Shown: positions 1 through 8,470 of the stretch, in pieces
Layout: each line of letters starts with the position of its first letter
How positions within the stretch are numbered: the stretch's first letter is position 1
NCBI GenBank assembly: GCA_964553105.1
Contig: CAZKJO010000001.1
Span: 1 to 64,000, forward strand
Direction of reading: 5' to 3'
DNA: 64,000 nucleotides
Source: Profundicola sp964553105
GTDB lineage: Bacteria > Bacteroidota > Bacteroidia > Flavobacteriales > Weeksellaceae
Notes under the pieces: model-generated
Seen by the model: the letters and a program-made list of their open reading frames with translations, nothing else
The model's database searches: none
What the model was told of the DNA's origin: nothing
Translations under genes and position numbers: made by a program

Positions 1-4
1 GAAA

Positions 5-36
5 TAAAAATAGCCACCTCAAATGAGGTGGCTATT
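5..36 (-). terminator. Rho-independent terminator of the nqr operon
   Basis: A perfect 12-bp inverted repeat (AATAGCCACCTC at 9-20, GAGGTGGCTATT at 25-36) with a 4-nt loop is followed on the minus strand by a T-rich run. It lies 25 bases past the nqrF stop codon and so ends the nqrABCDEF transcript. Confidence 0.9.
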
Positions 37-60
37 CTATGTATTATTTATAACTTATAA

Positions 61-1377
61 CTATCCGAAGTCATCGAATCTCACGTTTTCTGGTGGAACT
101 CCGAAGTCTTCTGTCATTTTCTCAACAGCTTGATTCATTAATGGTGGTCCACAGAAATAGAATTCAACATCCTCTGGTGTTTCATGATACTGTAAGTAGT
201 TATCGATTAAGGCTTGGTGAACGAATCCAACAAAACCATCTCCTTCTGTATCATTTATATCCTTCATTACTTTCCAATTATCTTCCTCTAATGGTTCTGA
301 AAGTACCATATAGAATTTGAAGTTTGGAAATTCTTTCTCCAATTGTCTGAAGTAGTGAATATAGAACAACTCAGCTCGGGAACGTCCTCCGTACCAATAT
401 GAAACCTTTCTGTTAGTCTTTAACGTATGGAATAATTGGAACAAATGTGATCTCATCGGTGCCATACCAGCTCCACCTCCAATATAAATCATTTCTGAAT
501 CTGAATCTTCGTTGATAAAGAACTCACCAAATGGACCAGAGATAACACAGTCATCACCTTCTTTTAAGTTAAAGATATAAGATGATGCAATACCTGGGTT
601 CACATCCATCCATTTATTATTCTTTCTATCCCATGGTGGAGTAGCAATACGAACGTTCAACATAATCTCACGTCCTTCTGCAGGATATGAAGCCATAGAA
701 TATGCTCTTTCTACTACTTCATCATTTTTCATTACCAATGGCCATAAACCAAATTTATCCCATTCTGCACGGAATTTATCTGGTTCACCTGGGTGATCAG
801 TAGGGTGAGCAGTAATATCCATATTTTCAAATTTGATTTCACATTTAGGAACCTCAATTTGAATATATCCACCTGCTTTGTAGTTCATATCTTCTGGAAT
901 CTCTACAACGAATTCCTTAATAAATGATGCTACGTTATAATTTCGAACGACCTTAGCGTTGAATTTCTTAATCCCAAAAATTTCTTCTGGAATTCTAATT
1001 TTCATGTCTTGCTTAACCTTCACCTGACAAGATAAACGAGCACCATTTTTCAATTCGGCTCTTGTAAAGTGAGGTGTTTCAGTAGGTAGAGCCTCTCCTC
1101 CACCTTCGTCCACATGACATTCACACTGAATACAAGTTCCACCTCCACCACAAGCAGATGGTAAGAAAATGTTTTGTCCACTTAAGGTTGTCAAAAGAGT
1201 ATCTCCAGAGCCTACAGTTAGTGTTTTCTCGTCATTAATGGTAATTTGAACAGGTCCAGAAGGTGCCAATTTCTGTTTGGTAAATAATAAAATAGATACC
1301 AAAAAAAGCACCAATACTAAAAATGCAATAACGGCTGCGGTTACAGTTAGTCCAACGGATGCTGCAAGTATTGTCAT
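61..1377 (-). CDS. nqrF: Na+-translocating NADH:quinone reductase subunit F
   Basis: NqrF is the electron-entry subunit of the sodium-pumping NADH:ubiquinone/menaquinone reductase; it oxidises NADH through FAD and passes electrons to a [2Fe-2S] centre. The 438-residue protein has one N-terminal membrane helix (about residues 5-32), a ferredoxin domain with cluster cysteines C76, C82, C85 and C117, then a ferredoxin-reductase module with the FAD motif RAYSMAS and the NAD motif GGGAGMAP. It ends in the family-typical FDDFG. It is the last gene of the operon, 1 bp after nqrE, and is followed by a strong terminator. Length and motif order match the family. Confidence 0.97.
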   Translation of the reverse strand: MTILAASVGLTVTAAVIAFLVLVLFLVSILLFTKQKLAPSGPVQITINDEKTLTVGSGDTLLTTLSGQNIFLPSACGGGGTCIQCECHVDEGGGEALPTETPHFTRAELKNGARLSCQVKVKQDMKIRIPEEIFGIKKFNAKVVRNYNVASFIKEFVVEIPEDMNYKAGGYIQIEVPKCEIKFENMDITAHPTDHPGEPDKFRAEWDKFGLWPLVMKNDEVVERAYSMASYPAEGREIMLNVRIATPPWDRKNNKWMDVNPGIASSYIFNLKEGDDCVISGPFGEFFINEDSDSEMIYIGGGAGMAPMRSHLFQLFHTLKTNRKVSYWYGGRSRAELFYIHYFRQLEKEFPNFKFYMVLSEPLEEDNWKVMKDINDTEGDGFVGFVHQALIDNYLQYHETPEDVEFYFCGPPLMNQAVEKMTEDFGVPPENVRFDDFG

Positions 1378-1378
1378 A

Positions 1379-2122
1379 TTAATTGTTTTTTTCGATTAAG
1401 GAAGATTCAGCTTGATTGATCATAGCCGTATTCACTTCTTCTTTGTTATTTTCTTGAATTGGATCTACCTGGGTAGTTTCTTCTTTCACCTCTTTTTTCT
1501 CACCATCGCTTGTCAGCATTCCTCCAAAACTCATGAAGCCAATTGCCATAAGTCCGGTAATGATGAAGGTAATTCCTAAGCCTCTCAATGGAGCTGGTAC
1601 GTTTGAATATCTAATTTTCTCACGAATAGCTGCAATAGATAAAATTGCTAAAAAGAATCCAAATCCAGATGATGCACCATAGTTTAACGCTAAATCTATA
1701 GAAGCAATATCTCTAGATTGCATAAATAGTGATCCTCCTAAAATTGCACAGTTTACAGCAATCAATGGTAAGAAAATACCTAATGAATTATATAAAGCTG
1801 GTGCAAATTTCTCTACAATGATTTCCACCAATTGCACCATCGTAGCAATGGTTGCAATAAATAAGATAAACGAAAGGAAACCAAGGTTGATATCCGCAAA
1901 CTCAGGCCCTAACCATGCTAATGCTCCGTCTCTTAATATATACTGATCTAATAGCCAGTTTAGAGGAACTGTAATTGCCATTACGAAAATTACGGCTGCT
2001 CCTAAACCAACTGCTGTTGATACTTTTTTGGATACGGCCAAATATGAACACATTCCAAGGAACGTGGCAAAGACCATATTGTTTATAAAAACAGATTTAA
2101 AAAATAATTCTATATGTTCCAT
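1379..2122 (-). CDS. nqrE: Na+-translocating NADH:quinone reductase subunit E
   Basis: NqrE is one of two homologous six-helix membrane subunits (with NqrD) that form the sodium path and carry an intramembrane Fe site. The first 205 or so residues are a normal NqrE, very hydrophobic, with conserved cysteines in segments such as GMCSYLAVS and AVNCAILGG. After the last helix comes a charged tail of about 40 residues rich in E, K, N and Q, which makes the protein 247 residues where about 200 is usual. The tail has no recognisable domain. The gene is 1 bp before nqrF but 115 bp after nqrD, the only sizeable gap in the operon. Confidence 0.95.
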   Translation of the reverse strand: MEHIELFFKSVFINNMVFATFLGMCSYLAVSKKVSTAVGLGAAVIFVMAITVPLNWLLDQYILRDGALAWLGPEFADINLGFLSFILFIATIATMVQLVEIIVEKFAPALYNSLGIFLPLIAVNCAILGGSLFMQSRDIASIDLALNYGASSGFGFFLAILSIAAIREKIRYSNVPAPLRGLGITFIITGLMAIGFMSFGGMLTSDGEKKEVKEETTQVDPIQENNKEEVNTAMINQAESSLIEKNN

Positions 2123-2237
2123 AATTCGGTTTTCAGTAGTTTGAATAGGGTTGCGAACAACTTTATATTTTTTGACTACTTTTTTAAATTTAATTTAATG
2201 CAAAACAATGAATGGCTCTAAAAGCCTTTTTCACTTA

Positions 2238-2885
2238 TTAAGCTTCTTCTATTAATTCAGGGTTTCTAGAACGTTGTACCCAAATAATGATACCTACGGT
2301 GATTAGTGCCATTGGCGCTAACAACATAAATCCATTATTTTCATATCCAATGGCATATAAACCTGTTTTTGCAATTGGATCTCCTAAAACTTGATACCCC
2401 AATAAAGTTCCTGATCCTAATAATTCTCTAAAGAACCCAACTATAATCAAGATAACTGCATAACCTGCTGCGTTTCCAATACCATCTAAAAAGGAATCAA
2501 ATGGACCGTTTGCTAGTGCAAATGCCTCAAAACGTCCCATAATAATACAGTTGGTAATAATAAGTCCAATAAATACAGACAACTGCTTACTCAACTCAAA
2601 GGCAAAGGCTTTGAGGACTTGGTCAACAATAATTACCAAAGCAGCAACAACTACTAATTGAACAATAATTCTAATTTTAGAAGGAATAATGTTTCTCATT
2701 AAAGAGATAACAACGTTACCAGCTCCCATTACAAACATTACAGAGATTGCCATTACAATAGAAGGCATCAATTGAGCTGTAACCGCCAATGCAGAACAAA
2801 TACCGAGTACCTGAATAGTAATTGGGTTGTTATCAGCCAAAGGGTCTGTTAATAAAGCTCTATGTTTTTTATTTAAAAATTCCAT
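2238..2885 (-). CDS. nqrD: Na+-translocating NADH:quinone reductase subunit D
   Basis: This is the second of the paired polytopic Na+-NQR membrane subunits, related to RnfE. The 215-residue sequence is hydrophobic throughout and has the conserved cysteines expected of the shared intramembrane iron site (QVLGICSALAV and ITNCIIMGRFEAFA). The latter segment and the DGIGNAAGY motif are typical of NqrD. It starts 1 bp after the nqrC stop codon, so translation is probably coupled. Nothing departs from the family norm. Confidence 0.96.
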   Translation of the reverse strand: MEFLNKKHRALLTDPLADNNPITIQVLGICSALAVTAQLMPSIVMAISVMFVMGAGNVVISLMRNIIPSKIRIIVQLVVVAALVIIVDQVLKAFAFELSKQLSVFIGLIITNCIIMGRFEAFALANGPFDSFLDGIGNAAGYAVILIIVGFFRELLGSGTLLGYQVLGDPIAKTGLYAIGYENNGFMLLAPMALITVGIIIWVQRSRNPELIEEA

Positions 2886-2886
2886 T

Positions 2887-3663
2887 TTAATTATTCTCTT
2901 TAGATAATTTTAATAAATAAGGTCCATACATATCAAGTGTAGCACTAATCATCGCTGCAACACCATCTCCTGTAATTGTTGATCCAGCAATAGCATCTAC
3001 GGCATGATCTTCTTTTCTTTCGTTTAATGGGTCCATATTTCCTTTGGCAACTTTAATACCTTGGAAATTATTGTTATTATCAACTAACTTCTCTCCATGG
3101 AAGTCATCCATAAAGAAACGTTCTCTAATATTAGCACCCAAACCTGGAGTTTCTCCGGCGTGATCAAATACAACACCTTCAACACTCATATCTTTATTGA
3201 TAGCCATATATCCCCAAATTGCATCCCATAGTCCATTCCCTCTCATAGGAACGATGAAGTATTCATTTCCATCTTTCTCTCCAACAAATAAAGGAAGTCT
3301 TCTTTGGTAGTCAGGGTTTTTGGATAAGTCACCTTCTTTTTTAACATCAATAAGGTAGGCCTCGTCGTCTTCTGTCATTTCTTCACCCTGAAATACATAT
3401 TGCTTTTTGATTAATTCATCAAATTTTGCTTGTACTTCTTCGGTAGGAATAAATTGCACACTACCCGTACCTGAATATGGGTTTTCATTATTATTCACAC
3501 CCATTGCATAAAGAATGTTTTGCTGGGTCTCAAACTTTTCGTTTGTTTTAATTCTATCGCTTAATGTTGCAGCAATAAAAGCTAAAATTGCCCCTACCAC
3601 AACCACCATAACAATTGCAAAAATTATGGTATAGCTATTCTTATCTGTTCTTTTCTCCTCCAT
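2887..3663 (-). CDS. nqrC: Na+-translocating NADH:quinone reductase subunit C
   Basis: NqrC carries a covalently bound FMN on a periplasmic domain anchored by one N-terminal helix (about residues 10-32). The FMN is attached to a Thr by ApbE. Here the site is Thr229 in the context DAIAGSTIT, which keeps the threonine but differs from the common SGAT form. The FMN-binding region with GETPGLGANI is clear. The gene is 1 bp from nqrD and 2 bp from nqrB. The apbE gene that should modify this subunit is at 26011-27030 in the same window. Confidence 0.96.
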   Translation of the reverse strand: MEEKRTDKNSYTIIFAIVMVVVVGAILAFIAATLSDRIKTNEKFETQQNILYAMGVNNNENPYSGTGSVQFIPTEEVQAKFDELIKKQYVFQGEEMTEDDEAYLIDVKKEGDLSKNPDYQRRLPLFVGEKDGNEYFIVPMRGNGLWDAIWGYMAINKDMSVEGVVFDHAGETPGLGANIRERFFMDDFHGEKLVDNNNNFQGIKVAKGNMDPLNERKEDHAVDAIAGSTITGDGVAAMISATLDMYGPYLLKLSKENN

Positions 3664-3665
3664 AA

Positions 3666-4886
3666 TTATGCACTCTTAACTTTTAAACGTTTCAATCTCT
3701 TGTTCATATTTCCTTGCAAAACATAGTAATCAATGGTTGGCGCGAATACGTTCATTAATAAAATCGCTAACATTACGCCTTCTGGGTAAGCAGGGTTGAA
3801 AACGCGAATCATTACCGAAATAAATCCAATAAAGAATCCATACCACCATTGTCCTTTTAAGGTCTGTGTTCCAGTTACTGGGTCAGTTGCCATATAAACA
3901 ATACCAAATGCCAATCCTCCAATTAATAAATGCTGCCAGAACTCTAAGTTCATTAAACCATAGAAGGTATTGGTAGGTGTAATCCAGCCCATTTCAGTTA
4001 CTCCATTAAAGATAAGTCCCATAACTAAAGCTCCTACTACAGCAGATAGCATGATTCTCCAGCTCGCTACTTTAGTAAACAATAGGAATAGACCCATTAT
4101 TAAAATTATGATAGTAGATGTTTCACCAACAGAACCGGGAATGAATCCCATAAATTGCTCCCAAACTGAGTAAGTAACTTGATGTCCTTGAGCTAATTCA
4201 CCCAAAACAGTTTCACCTGAAATAGCATCTAATTTTGAGCCTTCCGCGATAGCGTTACTTCTCTCTACGGCTCCTGTCACCCATACCTTATCTCCTGACA
4301 TCCAAGTTGGATAGGAGAAGAACAAAAATGCTCTAATCGTTAAAGCTGGGTTTAAGATATTCATACCTGTTCCACCAAAAACTTCTTTTCCGATAACCAC
4401 CCCAAATGCAACCGCAACAGCTAACATCCATAATGGAATATCTACAGGAACAATTAAAGGAACTAACATACCTGTAACTAAGTAACCTTCTTCTACCTCG
4501 TGACCTTTGATGGCAGCAAAAATAAATTCAATCCCTAAACCAACTCCATAGGATATTAAAACCAATGGCAATACCTTCACTAATCCTAATGAAAAGTTAT
4601 CTAGGTTCCAAAATGAAGTATCAAAGAAACTTGTCACTCTTTCTACCTCACCTGTCTCTAAATAATGTTGGTAACCTGTGTTGAACATTCCGAAAATTAA
4701 ACATGGTACCAAAGCCATGATAACAGTGTTCATTACTCTTTTTAGATCGGAAGCATCGTGTACATGTGCACCACTATTACCTGCTACATGATCTGGAGCA
4801 TACAAGAAAGTATGAAAGGCATTAAAAACTGGTGAGAACTTAGTGCCTTTATATTTCTCTCTTAAATTATGTAATTGTTTTTTCAA
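3666..4886 (-). CDS. nqrB: Na+-translocating NADH:quinone reductase subunit B
   Basis: NqrB is the largest membrane subunit; it binds riboflavin and a covalent FMN and is central to sodium translocation. The 406-residue protein has about ten hydrophobic helices and family segments such as GGTGMNILNPALTIRAF. The FMN attachment Thr is Thr226 in AISGETVLG; the usual motif is SGAT, so the residue before the acceptor Thr is Glu instead of Ala. It sits 18 bp after nqrA and 2 bp before nqrC. Identity is secure. Confidence 0.97.
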   Translation of the reverse strand: MKKQLHNLREKYKGTKFSPVFNAFHTFLYAPDHVAGNSGAHVHDASDLKRVMNTVIMALVPCLIFGMFNTGYQHYLETGEVERVTSFFDTSFWNLDNFSLGLVKVLPLVLISYGVGLGIEFIFAAIKGHEVEEGYLVTGMLVPLIVPVDIPLWMLAVAVAFGVVIGKEVFGGTGMNILNPALTIRAFLFFSYPTWMSGDKVWVTGAVERSNAIAEGSKLDAISGETVLGELAQGHQVTYSVWEQFMGFIPGSVGETSTIIILIMGLFLLFTKVASWRIMLSAVVGALVMGLIFNGVTEMGWITPTNTFYGLMNLEFWQHLLIGGLAFGIVYMATDPVTGTQTLKGQWWYGFFIGFISVMIRVFNPAYPEGVMLAILLMNVFAPTIDYYVLQGNMNKRLKRLKVKSA

Positions 4887-4904
4887 AACTAATTTTTTTA
4901 ATTA

Positions 4905-6260
4905 TTAACCAACTTCACGAATCATTTCGTCTAATCCTTCACGAATAATCTTCTGATGCGGAAGTTTAGAAACACAAATAAATTCAGTTACCGCAAAATC
5001 TTCTGGAGCTACTTCGTAAATTCCTAATTTTTCCATCTCATCGATGTCTTTGTATAAACAAGACTTCATTAAAGCAACTGGATAAATATCCAATGGGAAC
5101 ACCTCTTCGTAGATTCCATTTAATACAAATGCTCTTTCCTCACCATTGTTATTGGTCGTAAGATTGTATTTCTTGTTTGGTGTTAAGAATGAGAACATCA
5201 TAGCTCTCAATACACTAAACTTATTTGGCTGTGGTTTGTTCCAACCGAAGAAATCATAATCATCCCCTTCTTCTAAAACTGTGATTTGATTGGTATAAAA
5301 ACCTAAGTAATCATCCATTGCAGACTTAGTACCTGACAGAGGATGCCCTTCTATAATTCGATTGTTATCTCCCTTAATTTCTACGCCACTCAAAACATCA
5401 GAAATCTTAGCTCCTATACTGGTCTTAAGATAACCTGGATTTTTAACTTGTGAACCGTTTACAGCCACCAATCTCTCTGGATTGAATACGCCTGTAGTTA
5501 GAAATTCACCGATAGTAACAAGATCTTCAGGCATTACGACCCAAATTAACTCTCCTTTGTTAATAGGATCAACTTGTGCAATATGCGTACTCACATTCCC
5601 AACAGGATGTGGTCCTTTTGCATTGTGCAATGTAATTCCATTAAGCTCTCTAAAGACAGAATCCTTGTTATCGGCTGCTAAAGTAACGTGTACTTCTCCT
5701 GGCGTTAATTTCTTCAAAGCATCGATTCCTGCCTGCAAAAAATTCTCTTTACCTTTCACCAACATATCAACTTCAGCCGCAATAGGCGCAGAGTTGTATG
5801 CCGAGATAAAAATAGCTTTTGGCGTCGTATCAGGATTAGCTACCACATCATATGGACGTTGCTTGATGAATGGCCAACAACCAGCTTTACAAAGTAATTG
5901 TTTAAACTCTTCTTCAGAAGCATTGCTCCAACCCGATACATCATGCTCTAAACGGCTATGCTGTGAATCTGATTCAATGACAATTGCTAAAATCTTTCTT
6001 TTATCGCCTCGTTTGACTTCTTTCACGGTTCCACTCACGGGTGATGGGATTAGGATTCTCTCATCACGTTTAGCATGGTAAACTGCCTCACCTGCTTTAA
6101 CGTAATCTCCTTCTCTCTTAATCAAACGTGGTATAACTCCGTGTAAATCATCTGGTACAAGGCCATACTCTGTTGAAGTTTTGGCATCTGATATAACTCG
6201 CTCGGCAGCGCCGACTAGTTTAACATCTAAGCCTTTACGAATTCGTATGTCTTTGGACAT
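4905..6260 (-). CDS. nqrA: Na+-translocating NADH:quinone reductase subunit A
   Basis: NqrA is the cofactor-free cytoplasmic subunit that contributes to the quinone site. The 451-residue protein starts with a typical MSKDIRIRKGLDVKL, carries a lipoyl/biotinyl-like hairpin (about residues 40-100) and an Rnf/Nqr SLBB-like region in the middle, and has no membrane helix. It is the first gene of the operon, with a good Bacteroidota promoter 28 bp upstream of the ATG, and is divergent from the T9SS plug gene. Confidence 0.97.
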   Translation of the reverse strand: MSKDIRIRKGLDVKLVGAAERVISDAKTSTEYGLVPDDLHGVIPRLIKREGDYVKAGEAVYHAKRDERILIPSPVSGTVKEVKRGDKRKILAIVIESDSQHSRLEHDVSGWSNASEEEFKQLLCKAGCWPFIKQRPYDVVANPDTTPKAIFISAYNSAPIAAEVDMLVKGKENFLQAGIDALKKLTPGEVHVTLAADNKDSVFRELNGITLHNAKGPHPVGNVSTHIAQVDPINKGELIWVVMPEDLVTIGEFLTTGVFNPERLVAVNGSQVKNPGYLKTSIGAKISDVLSGVEIKGDNNRIIEGHPLSGTKSAMDDYLGFYTNQITVLEEGDDYDFFGWNKPQPNKFSVLRAMMFSFLTPNKKYNLTTNNNGEERAFVLNGIYEEVFPLDIYPVALMKSCLYKDIDEMEKLGIYEVAPEDFAVTEFICVSKLPHQKIIREGLDEMIREVG

Positions 6261-6287
6261 GATAAATAGGGACTTTTATTAATTGTG

Positions 6288-6318
6288 CAAAATTAAGAAC
6301 TATGTGTACAATCTACAA
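6288..6318 (-). promoter_or_regulatory. Promoter of the nqr operon
   Basis: On the minus strand TTG (6316-6318), a 20-bp spacer and TAATTTTG (6288-6295) match the Bacteroidota housekeeping consensus TTG-N17-23-TAnnTTTG. The predicted start of transcription is about 20 nt before the nqrA ATG. Confidence 0.75.
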
Positions 6319-6571
6319 GTATTTTAAACTTTATTATTAAAAGCTATTTAATTATTTGCATTTAATATAACACAACAAGCCTAAAGCTAGGCCTTTCTAT
6401 TTCTTTATTAATCTTAGCTTAAATTAAATAGATTTAAACCTAATTAAAATGTAAAAAACACAATACTGAACTGGAAACTGATAATTATTTGTATTAAATT
6501 TAACAAAATCTCTAACTAAATCTTATTCTGAAATAAAATAAGAAGTTTATCGACAAATCACTTTCATTCAA

Positions 6572-6579
6572 TATATTTG
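6572..6579 (+). promoter_or_regulatory. Candidate -7 box for the T9SS plug gene
   Basis: TATATTTG fits TAnnTTTG and lies 40 bp before the ATG. No TTG is present at the expected distance upstream, so support is from one box only. Confidence 0.45.
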
Positions 6580-6619
6580 GCATTGATTGTGAACTTCCAA
6601 CCTTATAAAAACTTACAAA

Positions 6620-7846
6620 ATGTATAGATTTCTATTCGTGTTTTATATGCTTCCTTTCCTTGCTCTTGGACAAGAAAATATAAAAACAATACAATTATTT
6701 AATCCGCAATCTAATGATCACACGCCGGTGATCAAAATGAACGAATACCTCATCTTTTCATTTGATGACTTAGAGGCTAACTATAAAAGGTATGAATATA
6801 AAATCGTACGTTATGATAGATTTTGGAATGAGTCAGACATTTTCCAGTCTGAATATTTAGACGGATATCAAAAGAACTACATTAGAGATTATAGAAACTC
6901 CTTCAACACACGAGTACCATATGTGCATTACGAAGTTCAGATTCCAAATCGAGATTTTAATTTTAAACTGTCTGGGAATTATGCTATTCAACTTCTTGCG
7001 CCTAACTCATCTCGTGTAATTTTAGAAAAGAGATTCTCGGTATATGAGGATTTGGTAGCCGTAGGTCTTAAGGTCGATAGAATTAATAATTTAGAGAACA
7101 AAAATCAACAAGTTGCGGTTCAAGTTGCCTCGATCAATCAATTTGATTTAACCCAAAATCAACAAGAATCAATGCTCGTTATTCTTAAAAACAATAATTG
7201 GCAACAGAGTTTAACTTTGGATCAACCTGTTTTTGCTCAACCATTTCAGTTTTCATATAACCAACTAGATAATGTTTTCGAAGGCGGCGTTGAATACCAA
7301 TGGTTTGACACCAAAAACATTGAAATCGCAAGTTTAACTACTGAGAGAATCATTAGAGATGATACCTACAAAACTGTTTTATATCCAAATGAATTTAATC
7401 TAGATGAAACCTATGTAGATCGACCTGATGTAAATGGAAATTTCTATGTTAGAAGTTCGTCTATTCCGGATCCTAACCGTGCAGCTAGCGAGGCAGATTA
7501 TACAGAAGTTTATTTCGCATTAGCTAACTACGAACCAGAGGAAAACGAAGAGATTTGTGTTTATGGAGCATTTACCAATTTTGAATGCACTCCTGAGTCT
7601 ACATTAACTTATGTTCCAGAAACTCAACTCTGGGAAACAAATATGCTTTTAAAACAAGGATATTATAATTATAGTTTTGCGGTTAAAGATAAGTATACAG
7701 ACAAAGTAGATTATAGTAAAATCACAGGTTCTTATTGGCAAACAGAAAATGAGTACAGTGCACTGATGTACTATCGTCCTTGGGGAAAAAGATATGATTT
7801 ATTGATAGGTTATGGCGAGGGATATTCTCGTCCAAGTCAGAGATAA
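6620..7846 (+). CDS. Type IX secretion system plug protein (DUF5103 family)
   Basis: The 408-residue protein has a signal peptide ending near FLALGQ and then an all-beta architecture, with no other membrane segment. The N-terminal region (IKTIQLFNPQSND, YEYKIVRYDRFW) and the C-terminal region (VYGAFTNFE, YYNYSFAV, YDLLIGYGEGY) match the DUF5103/T9SS plug family of Bacteroidota. In Flavobacterium the family member was shown to bind the SprA translocon on its periplasmic side and close the channel. That role is known for the family and inferred here. It is divergent from nqrA; there is no other T9SS core gene nearby, though a T9SS cargo lies at 27-29.6 kb. Confidence 0.85.
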   Translation: MYRFLFVFYMLPFLALGQENIKTIQLFNPQSNDHTPVIKMNEYLIFSFDDLEANYKRYEYKIVRYDRFWNESDIFQSEYLDGYQKNYIRDYRNSFNTRVPYVHYEVQIPNRDFNFKLSGNYAIQLLAPNSSRVILEKRFSVYEDLVAVGLKVDRINNLENKNQQVAVQVASINQFDLTQNQQESMLVILKNNNWQQSLTLDQPVFAQPFQFSYNQLDNVFEGGVEYQWFDTKNIEIASLTTERIIRDDTYKTVLYPNEFNLDETYVDRPDVNGNFYVRSSSIPDPNRAASEADYTEVYFALANYEPEENEEICVYGAFTNFECTPESTLTYVPETQLWETNMLLKQGYYNYSFAVKDKYTDKVDYSKITGSYWQTENEYSALMYYRPWGKRYDLLIGYGEGYSRPSQR

Positions 7847-7865
7847 AATTTAAATTACATTGAAA

Positions 7866-7907
7866 AAAATAAAAGGCAGAATAAATAAAAGTTTATCCTG
7901 CCTTTTT
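7866..7907. terminator. Bidirectional terminator hairpin (first copy, at gap edge)
   Basis: AAAAGGCAG and CTGCCTTTT flank an AT-rich loop, with T-tracts on both strands, so it could end the plug gene and the convergent minus-strand gene at 8116. The same hairpin recurs at 8021-8062 on the other side of the N gap and is probably one locus shown twice. Confidence 0.75.
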
Positions 7908-8007
7908 NNNNNNNNNNNNNNNNNNNNNNNNNNNNNNNNNNNNNNNNNNNNNNNNNNNNNNNNNNNNNNNNNNNNNNNNNNNNNNNNNNNNNNNNNNNNN
8001 NNNNNNN
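7908..8007. other. Scaffold gap of 100 N between identical 55-bp flanks
   Basis: Exactly 100 N. The 55 bases before it (7853-7907) are identical to the 55 bases after it (8008-8062). This looks like two contigs overlapping by one assembly k-mer, so the true gap may be zero. Confidence 0.9.
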
Positions 8008-8020
8008 AATTACATTGAAA

Positions 8021-8062
8021 AAAATAAAAGGCAGAATAAATAAAAGTTTATCCTGCCTTTTT
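8021..8062. terminator. Bidirectional terminator hairpin (second copy)
   Basis: Same sequence as the hairpin before the gap. On the minus strand it lies about 54 bp past the stop of the 8116 gene and ends in a T-rich run. Confidence 0.7.
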
Positions 8063-8115
8063 AATTAGGTCTTTCGAAATCAAGAAAAGATATATAAATT
8101 CTGTTTAAGAACTTT

Positions 8116-8448
8116 CTATCCTCCTTTCTCTTCTTCTTTCATTGGTATGTCGCGCATCAACTTAGAACTTTGTGCTGGCTCTGCACCACCTACATTATCT
8201 ACCATGGTTCCTTTTGTACCATCATTTGCTTCTATTGCATACAATATCATATTATCTCCTGGATTACTCATTCCTTCATAACGCAAGTGCATGATGATCA
8301 ATAAATCTTCGGGTTTATATATTTTTTTATTTCCCAACCCAACAATTTCACCATCTCTGGTATCAAATTGCTCAGTATAACCTGATTCTATCATAGCATT
8401 TTGTGCTTCTGATAAAGACGAATACCTTCTTAAATCTTCTATTTTCAT
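8116..8448 (-). CDS. Small conserved Bacteroidota protein, function unknown
   Basis: A 110-residue cytoplasmic-looking protein without signal peptide or membrane segment. The core RYEGMSNPGDN and LYAIEANDGTKGTMVD is what I recall from a small Bacteroidota family often labelled phosphoribosylpyrophosphate synthetase in databases. It is far too short for that enzyme and lacks its PRPP-binding loop, so the label should not be copied. It lies 22 bp after the TonB-dependent receptor gene on the same strand and may be cotranscribed, but no functional link is evident. Confidence 0.7.
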   Translation of the reverse strand: MKIEDLRRYSSLSEAQNAMIESGYTEQFDTRDGEIVGLGNKKIYKPEDLLIIMHLRYEGMSNPGDNMILYAIEANDGTKGTMVDNVGGAEPAQSSKLMRDIPMKEEEKGG

Positions 8449-8470
8449 ATAATTATTTTTGATCTAAGCA

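Larger units (their letters stand above)
6261..6619. other. Divergent intergenic region nqrA / T9SS plug
   Basis: These 359 AT-rich bases separate two divergent genes. Besides the nqr promoter and a plus-strand -7 box, there is only a small hairpin (GCCTA AAGC TAGGC, 6379-6392). No open reading frame or repeat stands out. Confidence 0.6.

Noticed and set aside
5482..6081. Long plus-strand open frame opposite nqrA (199 codons).
   Set aside because: It is antisense to a secure gene, has a low-complexity S/T/P/L composition and no recognisable motif.
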